Below are positions 7,497 through 15,603 of a stretch of DNA of 29,215 bases, in pieces. The notes under the pieces were generated by a model. It was not told the origin of the DNA, searched no databases, and worked only from the letters and a program-made list of their open reading frames with translations. The stretch's first letter is position 1. The number at the start of each line of letters is the position of its first letter. A program made the position numbers and the translations under genes. This stretch comes from Bacillota bacterium (GTDB lineage: Bacteria; Bacillota; Negativicutes; Sporomusales; Sporomusaceae): contig JAEWGR010000055.1 of the NCBI GenBank assembly GCA_023388195.1, positions 1-29,215 on the forward strand, in the 5' to 3' direction.

Positions 7497-8159
7497 TTGA
7501 CAGCATTTTTGACGGCATTAACGATTGTAATACTGGCGGAAATGGGTGATAAGACGCAATTACTGGGGATGGCTTTTGCCACGCGTTATCCCTGGCGCAC
7601 AGTAATGTGGGGCGTATTTGCAGCGACAATCCTTAATCATTTATTTGCTGTGCTTGTCGGCAGTTACATTACCCTGTTTATTCCCCTGCAGTATGTTCAG
7701 CTTGCTGCCGCCGGCTCTTTTGTTATATTTGGCTTGTGGACAATCCGGGGCGATAAACTGAATGACGAAGACCGCGATACGAGCCGCAGTCCGTTCTGGA
7801 CAGTAACAATTGCATTTTTTATTGCCGAAATGGGGGATAAGACCCAACTCGCTACGGTGGCGTTAGCCGCCCGGTTCGCTAATGAAATGATCCCGGTTTG
7901 GCTGGGAACAACGGCCGGCATGATGATTGCCAATGCCATCGGCATTCTCATCGGCGTAGTGTTGGGTAAAAAGATACCGGAGCGGCTGGTTAAATGGTTT
8001 GCCGCCCTTGTATTCATTTGTTTTGGTGTTTATGGTTTATATGAATATTTACCGCCCGAGCTATTAACAACGCCCTTTATGCTGGGGGGGATAGCGGTAA
8101 TTCTCCTGTCTCTTTTTATTATTGTTAAAAAAAGTGATGACAGGCTGCCGCAGCCATAA
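7497..8159 (+). CDS. TMEM165/GDT1 (UPF0016) family cation exporter
   Basis: Membrane protein of the GDT1/UPF0016 family. Studied members move Mn2+ or Ca2+, in exchange for protons or as efflux; the substrate here is inferred. It carries two copies of the signature EMGDKTQ, at residues 15-21 and about 120-126. Each lies in the first helix of a three-helix repeat, giving about six to seven membrane segments. The start is taken as TTG at 7497, seven bases after AGGAGG (7484-7489), giving 220 residues. A longer frame from 7443 exists but has no ribosome site. Confidence 0.88.
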   Translation: MTAFLTALTIVILAEMGDKTQLLGMAFATRYPWRTVMWGVFAATILNHLFAVLVGSYITLFIPLQYVQLAAAGSFVIFGLWTIRGDKLNDEDRDTSRSPFWTVTIAFFIAEMGDKTQLATVALAARFANEMIPVWLGTTAGMMIANAIGILIGVVLGKKIPERLVKWFAALVFICFGVYGLYEYLPPELLTTPFMLGGIAVILLSLFIIVKKSDDRLPQP

Positions 8160-8195
8160 GCCGGGGCAGAATAAAAATTAATGTTATTTAATCCC

Positions 8196-8223
8196 TAGAC
8201 AAAATGCTTTTTTATGCTATAAT
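8196..8223 (+). promoter_or_regulatory. Promoter of glnN (twin of the promoter at 10645)
   Basis: TAGACA (8196-8201) and TATAAT (8218-8223) have a 16-bp spacer. The stretch TTTTTATGCTATAATA around the -10 box recurs exactly before the second glutamine synthetase gene. Confidence 0.8.
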
Positions 8224-8246
8224 ATAAACATATTTAAATATTACCT

Positions 8247-8298
8247 GAGTCAATGACGACTCCTCTGCATTTACTTTATGTAGGGGGAGTCTTTTTTT
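8247..8298 (+). promoter_or_regulatory. Antitermination leader of glnN
   Basis: A small perfect hairpin, GAGTC (8247-8251) and GACTC (8258-8262), has hexaloop AATGAC. Its 3' arm is also the 5' arm of an intrinsic terminator: GACTCC (8258-8263) with GGAGTC (8286-8291), plus inner pairing and seven T (8292-8298). The two folds exclude each other. A hexaloop with A first and G fourth resembles the RNA target of ANTAR antiterminators, but a second canonical hairpin was not found. Confidence 0.8.
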
Positions 8299-8391
8299 AT
8301 TTGTATTGACAAAGGTTTATTGATTGATAGCTTGAGCACAACCTAAATAATACCACCCATTAACTACTGTAAATTGAAAGGGGTTTTTTTG

Positions 8392-10485
8392 ATGAGCAAT
8401 CTAGGTAAAATTTTTGGTTCAAACGTTTTTAATGATGCTGTTATGAAAGAACGTCTTCCTAAAGGCACTTACAAAGCTTTGAAGAAGACAATTGAAGAGG
8501 GCCTTCATTTAGATCCTGCAGTCGCCGATGTAGTAGCGAGTGCAATGAAAGACTGGGCTCTGGAAAAAGGAGCTACCCATTTTACTCACTGGTTCCAGCC
8601 CATGACCGGCATAACTGCAGAAAAACATGATTCGTTTATAGCGCCAACTGCAGATGGCAAGGTTATCATGGAGTTTTCCGGCAAAGAACTGATTAAAGGT
8701 GAGCCAGATGCTTCTTCATTCCCCTCCGGCGGTCTGAGAGCAACCTTTGAAGCCAGAGGCTATACGGCCTGGGATTGTACGTCACCGGCCTTTATAAAAG
8801 ATGACTCCTTATGTATTCCAACTGCTTTTTGTTCCTATACAGGGGAAGCTTTGGACAAAAAGACGCCGCTGCTGCGTTCAATGGAAGCGCTGTCGAAACA
8901 AGCCCTGCGGGTATTAAAAGCACTTGGCAATACCACAACCAACAAAGTAATTACCACTGTTGGACCGGAACAAGAATATTTCATTGTTGATAAAAATACT
9001 TTTGCCCAAAGAAAAGACCTGATATTTACAGGCAGAACCCTGTTTGGGGCCAAACCGCCCAAAGGGCAGGAGCTGGAAGACCATTATTTCGGTTCACTGA
9101 AAGAAAGAATTTCGGCGTACATGAAGGAATTGGATGAAGAACTTTGGAAACTGGGAATTTCCGCTAAGACAAAACATAATGAGGTTGCTCCTGCGCAGCA
9201 TGAATTAGCTCCAATTTTTACTACCACCAATATCGCCACAGATCATAACCAGCTTACCATGGATACAATGAAAAAAGTTGCCTTACGCCACGATTTGGTG
9301 TGCTTGTTGCATGAAAAACCGTTTGCCGGCATTAACGGTTCCGGTAAACATAATAATTGGTCTATGGGAACAGACGATGGCATGAACCTGCTTGAGCCAG
9401 GTCATACACCCCATGACAATGAGCAATTTCTTGTGTTTCTGTGCTCTGTCATAAAAGCGGTAGATGTCTATGCCGACTTGTTGCGAGTGTCTGCTGCAAA
9501 TCCGGGTAACGATCACAGACTTGGTGCGAATGAAGCGCCTCCTGCCATCATTTCAATATTCTTAGGCGAGCAATTACAAGACATTCTGGAGCAAATTGAA
9601 AAAGGCGGGGCAACAAGCTCTAAGACTGGCGGTCAGATGGAAATAGGGGTTACTACCCTGCCGGCTTTACCTAAGGATGCAACCGACAGAAACAGAACAT
9701 CCCCATTTGCCTTTACCGGCAATAAATTTGAATTCCGAATGGTTCCCTCTTCTGCGTCAATTGCAGAGCCGAACTATATTTTAAATACAATTGTGGCTGA
9801 AGTACTAAACGAAGTTGCTGATCGATTGGAAAACGCCAAAGATGTAAAGGCTGAAGTTAAAACCATTCTTAGCGAATATGTAACCAAGCATAAAAATGTA
9901 GTATTTAACGGTAACGGCTATTCCGATGAATGGGTAGTTGAAGCTGAGAAGCGGGGTTTGCCAAACATAAGAACTACTGTAGAGTCCATTAAAGCCCTAA
10001 TTGCTGAAAAGAATCTGGCCGTAATGGAAAAACATGGTGTTCTCAGCAGAGTGGAAATGGAATCCCGTTATGAAATTTCGCTTGAAAACTATATCAAAAC
10101 TGTCAACATTGAAGCCCTGACAATGATAGAGATGGCGAAAAAGCAAATACTTCCTTCTGTGATTAAGTTTGCCACCACCCTTGCCGCCTCCATCAATACA
10201 ATCAAGGCTACCGGTGTTGATGCTGATTTAACAGCGCAAACCGAGTTGTTAACAGAAGTATCTTCATTAACCGGATCTTTAAAGAAGAATATTGCTGTCC
10301 TGGAAGAAGCTGTAGATAAAGCGGTTAATGCCCATGGCGACACCTATGCGCAAGCTGCCTTATTCAGATTTGACGTATTTGAGAAAATGAGCCCGCTAAG
10401 AGAAGTTGCGGATACGCTTGAAACTCTGGTCGATGAAGAAGTATGGCCGTTCCCAACCTATGGAGATCTATTGTTTAATGTATAA
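8392..10485 (+). CDS. glnN: Glutamine synthetase type III (GlnN)
   Basis: ATP-dependent glutamate plus ammonia to glutamine, GS-III class (large, dodecameric in studied members). The length is 697 residues. Signature stretches include TVGPEQEYFIVDK, KHNEVAPAQHELAPIF, FAGINGSGKHNNWS, NPGNDHRLGANEAPPA and NRTSPFAFTGNKFEFRMVPSS, which carry the metal, ammonium and nucleotide contacts. The ATG at 8392 was chosen because AAAGGGG lies eight bases upstream; an in-frame TTG at 8374 has no ribosome site. It is expressed from its own promoter through a terminator-containing leader and followed by a strong terminator. It is the first of two different GS genes in tandem. Confidence 0.96.
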   Translation: MSNLGKIFGSNVFNDAVMKERLPKGTYKALKKTIEEGLHLDPAVADVVASAMKDWALEKGATHFTHWFQPMTGITAEKHDSFIAPTADGKVIMEFSGKELIKGEPDASSFPSGGLRATFEARGYTAWDCTSPAFIKDDSLCIPTAFCSYTGEALDKKTPLLRSMEALSKQALRVLKALGNTTTNKVITTVGPEQEYFIVDKNTFAQRKDLIFTGRTLFGAKPPKGQELEDHYFGSLKERISAYMKELDEELWKLGISAKTKHNEVAPAQHELAPIFTTTNIATDHNQLTMDTMKKVALRHDLVCLLHEKPFAGINGSGKHNNWSMGTDDGMNLLEPGHTPHDNEQFLVFLCSVIKAVDVYADLLRVSAANPGNDHRLGANEAPPAIISIFLGEQLQDILEQIEKGGATSSKTGGQMEIGVTTLPALPKDATDRNRTSPFAFTGNKFEFRMVPSSASIAEPNYILNTIVAEVLNEVADRLENAKDVKAEVKTILSEYVTKHKNVVFNGNGYSDEWVVEAEKRGLPNIRTTVESIKALIAEKNLAVMEKHGVLSRVEMESRYEISLENYIKTVNIEALTMIEMAKKQILPSVIKFATTLAASINTIKATGVDADLTAQTELLTEVSSLTGSLKKNIAVLEEAVDKAVNAHGDTYAQAALFRFDVFEKMSPLREVADTLETLVDEEVWPFPTYGDLLFNV

Positions 10486-10495
10486 TCGATAAGGT

Positions 10496-10534
10496 AAAAG
10501 CCTGACTTAACAAAGTCAGGCTTTTATTTTTTTT
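10496..10534 (+). terminator. Terminator after glnN
   Basis: A 13-bp stem (10496-10508 with 10513-10525) has a four-base loop and a T-rich tail. Confidence 0.93.
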
Positions 10535-10644
10535 GCAAACAGGATAATTTTGCAGAAGGATAATGTGTAAAATGACCGTAAATTAACACTATATAGCCCT
10601 TTTTCTGCGTTTAGCTATTAAAATGTAAGCCAGGTGTAGACTCC

Positions 10645-10672
10645 TGGACAAATTGTATTTTTATGCTATAAT
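10645..10672 (+). promoter_or_regulatory. Promoter of the second glutamine synthetase gene
   Basis: TGGACA (10645-10650) and TATAAT (10667-10672) have a 16-bp spacer. The sequence closely resembles the glnN promoter at 8196-8223. Confidence 0.82.
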
Positions 10673-10691
10673 AAAGACATGTTTAAAACCT

Positions 10692-10740
10692 GAGTCGATG
10701 TCGCTCTTCCGCAAGCAGCAGTGGAGGAGCCTGTTTTTTT
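10692..10740 (+). promoter_or_regulatory. Antitermination leader of the second glutamine synthetase gene
   Basis: ACCTGAGTC is shared with the glnN leader. GAG(T)C (10692-10696) can pair with GCTC (10703-10706) around GATGTC. GCTCTTCCGC (10703-10712) also pairs with GTGGAGGAGC (10721-10730), followed by CTG and seven T, an intrinsic terminator. The upstream hairpin and the terminator compete for 10703-10706. The upstream hairpin is weaker than in glnN because of a bulged T, and its loop starts with G. Confidence 0.75.
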
Positions 10741-10798
10741 AACTATATTGGCCCAGGGAATTCCCGACGCAAGTCAATTTGAACATGAGGTGACGAAA

Positions 10799-12709
10799 AT
10801 GGTAAAAGATTTAGTGTATTTGATTCCTGCCGGTAAGTATGGCAAAGAGGAAATTCTAAACCTGCTCAATAACCACCCGGAAATCAAATTTGCATCCCTT
10901 GTCGGCATTGATCTGGCAGGTAATGATACGGATGAAAAAGTGCCGATTAGTTTATTTATTAAGGATATGGATGATTTTTATAACGGCAGTGCGGTACAAA
11001 CAGATGGCTCGTCGGTTGTTCTCACCGGGATTGCCACATTAAATAATGCCAAGGTGGATATGCTGGCAGATGCCGGTGTTAACTGGTTTGTCGATTATAA
11101 TTTTGAACATATTGATGAGGAAACAGGTAAGCCTGTCGGTACACTTAGAATTCCCGCGTTCCTGGTACATAATAGTCTGCGGGTTGATTCCCGTTCCATA
11201 TTGGCGCAAAGTCTGGAATATATCAAAGGTGAACTCAAAACGCTGTTTCAGCAGAATGAAAAAATTGCCGGCTTGGAGCACATCAATAACTCTGAAGTCG
11301 ATGATATACTTTTTACAGCGGCCACTGAGCTTGAATTTTGGGTAAAAACCCCGGCTAACAAAGCCGAGGTGGAAGAACTGTCTGCTTCGCAGGTTATGCA
11401 GGAGCAATACTGGCAGCGTACCCGGGGCAATGTCCGGACTGCTATGGAACAGGCTTTGTTAATGATGGCCCGGTATGGTCTCGAACCGGAAATGGGTCAC
11501 AAAGAGGTTGGTGGCGTAAAAGCCAGAATCGATGAGGCCGGACACCTAAGCCATGTTATGGAACAGCTTGAAATTGACTGGAAGTTTTCCAACGCCCTGC
11601 AATGCGCCGATAACGAGCTGCAAGCCAGAATTTTAGTCAAAGAAGCTTTTCGGGCTAATGGTTTGGAGGTAACCTTCAAAGCGAAACCGATTATTGGTGT
11701 GGCCGGAAGTGGTGAGCATACTCATGTGGGGATTGCGGCCAGATTAAAGTCAGGTAAAATTGTTAACCTGTTTTCGCCAACCGATCTGAAACAGCATTTC
11801 CTGAGTGCCATCGGCTATGGTGCCATTATGGGCCTGTTAAAGCATTACGAGGTTATCAATCCGTTCATATCCTCGACAAATGACTCCCTTAACCGTTTAA
11901 AACCCGGTTTTGAGGCTCCTATATGCATTGTTACCTCCCTGGGGCATACCCCTGCCGTACCTTCCCGTAACCGGACAATTCTGGCCGGTCTGGTACGTGA
12001 TATTAATAATCCGATGGCGACAAGATTCGAGGTTCGTTCCCCTAACCCGTATACAAATACCTATATTGCTTTAACTGCTTTTTATATGAGTATGCTTGAT
12101 GGTATCAAAGCTGCCGTAAGCTCCGGCAAATCCCTGGCGGAAATTGATGCGGAGCTGGCCAAAGATGCCGGTACAGCAGGCTTCTACCTTGAAACTGACC
12201 GGGCCTACCGCAGCGAGCATGATGTGTTTGATGATTATACCGAAGAAGAGCGGAACCGCCTGTTCAGCAAACCTCCGGCCACAGTTTGGGAAAACACACA
12301 GAGTATCAGCAAATACCCGGAAAAAGTGAAAACCCTGACGGCGGGCGGTGCTTTCCGGCCTGAGCTGGTGCAGGCTTTCGTGGCCGGGGCCCTGGTGCGC
12401 TGGCAAACGGAACTGGTAAACCGGATTATTCCGGAAAATCTGGCGATTGTTAAAGAGGCCAAACCTCTGCATGATGCTGATTCCGGCAGTGACCTTGATC
12501 TACATTACTGGGATAAGATCAATACACTCAGGATCTACCTGGCCAAAGACTGCCTCTCGCAAAAAAGCCTGTTTACCCGTATTAAAGACGCTATTGAAAC
12601 CTGTGATTTTGACAGCGTATCGGCCCTGCAGATTGAAATGTCCGAAAAAATAGGTGCTTTAAAAACACTATACAGCCAATATAAAAAGAACATGATCCAT
12701 ATCTGCTAA
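10799..12709 (+). CDS. Glutamine synthetase family protein, long form
   Basis: GS-fold protein of 636 residues, much longer than GS-I (about 440-470) and distinct from the GS-III encoded just upstream. Catalytic motifs look intact: TAATELEFW (metal glutamates), HKEVGG, FKAKPIIGVAGSGEHTHVG (ATP-site loop and His), NRLKPGFEAP, SRNRT, and RFEVRSPNPYTNTY (Glu and Arg of the active site). About 150 extra C-terminal residues follow the catalytic domain, helical in appearance, with no domain I can name. The ATG at 10799 follows GAGGTGA. An in-frame GTG at 10721 is rejected because it lies inside the leader terminator. Ligase activity is probable; another amine substrate cannot be excluded. Confidence 0.88.
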   Translation: MVKDLVYLIPAGKYGKEEILNLLNNHPEIKFASLVGIDLAGNDTDEKVPISLFIKDMDDFYNGSAVQTDGSSVVLTGIATLNNAKVDMLADAGVNWFVDYNFEHIDEETGKPVGTLRIPAFLVHNSLRVDSRSILAQSLEYIKGELKTLFQQNEKIAGLEHINNSEVDDILFTAATELEFWVKTPANKAEVEELSASQVMQEQYWQRTRGNVRTAMEQALLMMARYGLEPEMGHKEVGGVKARIDEAGHLSHVMEQLEIDWKFSNALQCADNELQARILVKEAFRANGLEVTFKAKPIIGVAGSGEHTHVGIAARLKSGKIVNLFSPTDLKQHFLSAIGYGAIMGLLKHYEVINPFISSTNDSLNRLKPGFEAPICIVTSLGHTPAVPSRNRTILAGLVRDINNPMATRFEVRSPNPYTNTYIALTAFYMSMLDGIKAAVSSGKSLAEIDAELAKDAGTAGFYLETDRAYRSEHDVFDDYTEEERNRLFSKPPATVWENTQSISKYPEKVKTLTAGGAFRPELVQAFVAGALVRWQTELVNRIIPENLAIVKEAKPLHDADSGSDLDLHYWDKINTLRIYLAKDCLSQKSLFTRIKDAIETCDFDSVSALQIEMSEKIGALKTLYSQYKKNMIHIC

Positions 12710-12716
12710 CACATAG

Positions 12717-12754
12717 AAACACACTCTCTGTAAACCAACGGGGAGTGTGTTTTT
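12717..12754 (+). terminator. Terminator after the second glutamine synthetase gene
   Basis: AAACACACTC (12717-12726) pairs with GAGTGTGTTT (12743-12752), extended inward by one G-U and one C-G pair, ending in a T-run. Confidence 0.9.
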
Positions 12755-12877
12755 CTGTGGTATAAGTGATTTTTCATTATTTTTTGATAAAAAAGTTAAT
12801 AATCTCACAATCTGAAAAGGAATTCGTTTGGAAATATGGAATATATCAGTAAATTACCTGTAAAGGAGCTGCTGTTT

Positions 12878-13387
12878 ATGGAAAAAAACGCCTGTAATAT
12901 AGGCAATCTGTTTAGTGATTTGGAAGCACTACGCATTGCGATTGATATGGAGGCCCGTGGTCGCGATTTTTACAAAAAAGCATATGAGCAGGCCGAGACC
13001 AAGGAGCATAAAGACCTGTTTATGCTGCTTATGAATGAGGAGATTCATCATCTTGAGCAATTTACCGCTCTGTACAACCAGGTCAAAGAAAATCAGCAGG
13101 ACGGCGAGGACTACTTGTTTGATCAGGAAACTTCCCGCTATCTGACAGTACTTGCCGAACCTCATATTTTCCCTAAAGACAAAGCTACTCATATGTTTCC
13201 CGAGTTCAAAAGCATTGCCGACATTTTGCGGGCTGCTATGCAGGATGAAAAGGATTCCATCCTGTTTTATGATGCATTGGCAAAATGTGCTAAGTTTGAA
13301 GGGGCCAGGAATATTTTCAACCTCTTAAAATTTGAGGAACAGACGCATGTGGTTAAGCTGCGGGAAATGCTTGACGGTTGGGCTTAA
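12878..13387 (+). CDS. Rubrerythrin-like ferritin-fold di-iron protein
   Basis: A 169-residue four-helix protein with the ferritin-like di-iron ligand pattern: Glu in IDMEARGRDFY, ExxH in NEEIHHLEQF, Glu in QDEKDSILFYD, and ExxH in FEEQTHVVKL. The family is linked to peroxide detoxification or iron handling in anaerobes. No rubredoxin FeS4 domain (CxxC pairs) is present, so it is a stand-alone erythrin-type protein and needs an outside electron donor. The ATG at 12878 was chosen because AAAGGAG lies nine bases upstream. A longer frame from 12836 lacks this support. The gene has its own terminator and seems monocistronic. Confidence 0.88.
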   Translation: MEKNACNIGNLFSDLEALRIAIDMEARGRDFYKKAYEQAETKEHKDLFMLLMNEEIHHLEQFTALYNQVKENQQDGEDYLFDQETSRYLTVLAEPHIFPKDKATHMFPEFKSIADILRAAMQDEKDSILFYDALAKCAKFEGARNIFNLLKFEEQTHVVKLREMLDGWA

Positions 13388-13400
13388 TTGTGTAACCGGT

Positions 13401-13431
13401 AAAAATAGCGTCTTTGGGCGCTATTTTTTTT
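13401..13431 (+). terminator. Terminator after the rubrerythrin-like gene
   Basis: AAAATAGCG (13402-13410) pairs with CGCTATTTT (13419-13427), with a T-run. Confidence 0.92.
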
Positions 13432-13526
13432 GCTAAATTTTTTTTTTAAGCAGGAATTTTTCTATTAATATCCAATTTATAATAATAATCTATTAAATAT
13501 CATTATCTTATGGGAGGTTTTTTATC

Positions 13527-14198
13527 ATGGAACTTAAAACAGATTTATTGGCGAAAGGCGCTATTGTTCAGCGCGACAGGGAAACCTATGCTATTGCACC
13601 TCACATTCCCGGGGGCGTTATTCTTGATATTAACTTATTAAGAAAAATTGCCGATGTTTCCGAGAGATATGGCGCGAAAGCGCTTAAACTGACTTCGGCC
13701 CAGCGGATTGCCATTGTTGGTATTCCGGAAGAGAAAATTGATGCCGTATGGGAAGATCTGGGGATGGAAAAAGGGGCGGCTGTCGGCCTCTGCGTCCGCA
13801 GCATTAAGATATGCCCTGCCACTCATTTCTGTAAGCGGGCCCAGCAAGATGGGTTAACGCTGGGGCTGGAGCTTGATAAAATGTATCACGGTATGGAATT
13901 ACCCGGCAAGATGAAATTTGGCGTCAGCGGCTGTACGAATTCCTGTGCTGAGGGCTGGGTTAAGGACATTGGCCTGATTGGTACCGCCAAAGGCTGGAAG
14001 GTCGTAATTGGCGGCTGTGCCGGCGCCAGAGCCAGGATTGCCGATCTTTTGACTGAGGAACTGCCACAGGCCGAAGTAATACCTGTCATTGAAAAAATCA
14101 TTGCTTATTACAAAAATAATGCCCGCAAACATGAGCGGATTGGTATGATGATTGACCGTCTGGGTTTAGACACTGTCAAGCAGGGGATCTTAGGCTAA
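13527..14198 (+). CDS. Half-size sulfite/nitrite reductase-like siroheme Fe-S protein
   Basis: A 223-residue protein with one ferredoxin-like half domain followed by a siroheme/4Fe-4S half domain. The coupled-cluster motif is Cys96-X5-Cys102 (CPATHFC) and Cys136-X3-Cys140 (CTNSC). It is about half the size of a classical assimilatory sulfite reductase, which has two such repeats. Small stand-alone proteins like this occur in anaerobes and archaea (dissimilatory sulfite reductase-like proteins); their substrate is generally unknown. The ATG follows GGGAGG. No siroheme synthesis or sulfur-assimilation genes adjoin it, and a strong terminator follows, so context does not reveal its role. Confidence 0.85.
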   Translation: MELKTDLLAKGAIVQRDRETYAIAPHIPGGVILDINLLRKIADVSERYGAKALKLTSAQRIAIVGIPEEKIDAVWEDLGMEKGAAVGLCVRSIKICPATHFCKRAQQDGLTLGLELDKMYHGMELPGKMKFGVSGCTNSCAEGWVKDIGLIGTAKGWKVVIGGCAGARARIADLLTEELPQAEVIPVIEKIIAYYKNNARKHERIGMMIDRLGLDTVKQGILG

Positions 14199-14199
14199 T

Positions 14200-14236
14200 A
14201 AAAAGCGTCTGGCAAATTCAAGCCAGGCGCTTTTTA
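14200..14236 (+). terminator. Terminator after the siroheme protein gene
   Basis: AAAAAGCGTCTGGC (14200-14213) pairs with GCCAGGCGCTTTTT (14222-14235), with one G-U pair and loop AAATTCAA. Confidence 0.93.
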
Positions 14237-14308
14237 TCTGCTTATCAGTAGAATTATAATCAAAATAGCGCTATACTGTCAGTAAGAACAAAGTAAGGAG
14301 CGGTGGCG

Positions 14309-15511
14309 ATGCAAGCTAATCCTTTGCAGAGTGAATGGGTTCTTGAACAATTAAAGCAGGTGGCTCAACACCATCAGGAGAATTCCGGCGTCACCCGCCG
14401 GCTGGCTGGCAAAACCGGTCAGCAAGTCCGTTGTTTTATTACTGAACTGATGCAAACCCTGGGGCTTGTTGTGCATACCGACACAGCCGGCAACCTTATC
14501 GGCCGCTACGAACCGGACGGCAGTCAGGAACTGCCGTCCGTAATGACCGGTTCTCAGCTGGACGCTATCCCTGCCGCCGGTAACTATGATGGTATATTGG
14601 GGGTATTATGCAGTCTGGCCGCAGTTAAAACATTACAGGGGTACGGTGATATCAGACATCCTTTGGAAGTAGTGGCTTTCGCGGCTGAGGATCCCGGCTG
14701 CTATAACCTGGCCAATGTAGGCAGCAAAGCCATGGCCGGCTTAATTACTGATCAGTCCTGGAAAAGAATGCAAGAGCAAGAGTGTGAATCGGCTGCTCCC
14801 GTACTTGCAGGCAAGCAGATCTGTTCGGCGATGCGGCCTAAGAATAGCATTAAGGCTTTTCTGTCATTGCAAAGTGAGCAAGGCCGCATTCTGGAACAAG
14901 GACCAGTGAGTATTGGCATCGTGGAAAAGATTTCTGCCCCTACCAGACTGAAAATAACAGTAAACGGGCGAACAGGCTCTGCCGGCGGCCCACCGCTGGC
15001 CGAACGCCAGGATCCAATGGTGAGCGCAGCTATGATTGTACTGGCCGTAAGAAATATCGCTGCCGATTATGATTACCAGGGGACTGTCGCAACCGTAACG
15101 GCGCTTAAAACCTATCCGGGCATCACTGCATTAATCCCCGCCGTGGTTGAGATGTGGGTCGAAATAAATGGCACCGAACAGGAAAGTATAATCGATACCC
15201 TGCAGGCCATAAAAGATGCGGTAAGTATGATTGCTGACGATCATGACACACCGGTGGCCATCGAGGTCATCGCGTCTGCAAAACCATTTACTCTTGACCA
15301 AACCATCATCAATATGATGGAAGGTGTCTGCCATGACCTAAGACTTTCCAGTCTGTGTCTTGATGACCGGATTGGCTATGATGTTGTGAATATGGCCCAT
15401 ATTGCCCCGGCCGGCCTCCTATTAATTCCTGCTGGCGAAGCACCAGCACAAGCTGCGGTCAGTGCCGGTCTCGATGTATTAACGGCCATGTTATACAGGT
15501 TAGCCAAATAA
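14309..15511 (+). CDS. M20/hydantoinase-carbamoylase-fold protein lacking metal histidines
   Basis: A 400-residue protein matching the AmaB/allantoate amidohydrolase/carbamoylase branch of M20 hydrolases across its length. In active members the two metals are held by His in GSHLD, Asp in DG, Glu in EEG, His in HIEQG and His in GISH. Here the segments read GSQLD (Gln83), NYDG (Asp94), EDPG (Glu127), LQSEQG (Gln188) and GEAPAQ (no His near residue 377). All three histidines are therefore gone, while the acidic ligands and flanking motifs remain. The frame is open and undamaged, which suggests a selected non-hydrolytic or altered function. The ATG at 14309 is eight bases after TAAGGAG; GTG at 14303 is too close. 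Confidence 0.8.
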   Translation: MQANPLQSEWVLEQLKQVAQHHQENSGVTRRLAGKTGQQVRCFITELMQTLGLVVHTDTAGNLIGRYEPDGSQELPSVMTGSQLDAIPAAGNYDGILGVLCSLAAVKTLQGYGDIRHPLEVVAFAAEDPGCYNLANVGSKAMAGLITDQSWKRMQEQECESAAPVLAGKQICSAMRPKNSIKAFLSLQSEQGRILEQGPVSIGIVEKISAPTRLKITVNGRTGSAGGPPLAERQDPMVSAAMIVLAVRNIAADYDYQGTVATVTALKTYPGITALIPAVVEMWVEINGTEQESIIDTLQAIKDAVSMIADDHDTPVAIEVIASAKPFTLDQTIINMMEGVCHDLRLSSLCLDDRIGYDVVNMAHIAPAGLLLIPAGEAPAQAAVSAGLDVLTAMLYRLAK

Positions 15512-15536
15512 CCTGGATTGCAGGACTAAGAAAAAT

Positions 15537-15603
15537 CTATATCCTAAAGGGCACAGACGGCTTGTAGCACGTCCTGAAGGACTTGGCACAAGCCGTTTTT
15601 TTC
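15537..15603 (+). repeat. Dispersed hairpin repeat, copy 1 (acts as terminator)
   Basis: It begins with CTATATCCTAAAGGGCACAG, identical to 17452-17471. ACGGCTTGT (15557-15565) then pairs with ACAAGCCGT (15588-15596) around an inner palindrome, GTCCT..AGGAC (15571-15582), and a T-run follows. It probably terminates the M20-like gene. Confidence 0.85.

Noticed and set aside
8224..8300. Glutamine riboswitch upstream of glnN
   Set aside because: The conserved bases of the glnA/downstream-peptide RNA classes are absent. The leader has a simple hairpin-terminator layout instead.
8306..8311. TTGACA as a second glnN promoter
   Set aside because: No acceptable -10 box lies 16-18 bp downstream.
10721..10798. 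N-terminal extension of the second glutamine synthetase from GTG 10721
   Set aside because: The codons lie in the terminator arm and T-run of the leader and lack a ribosome site. ATG 10799 has GAGGTGA.
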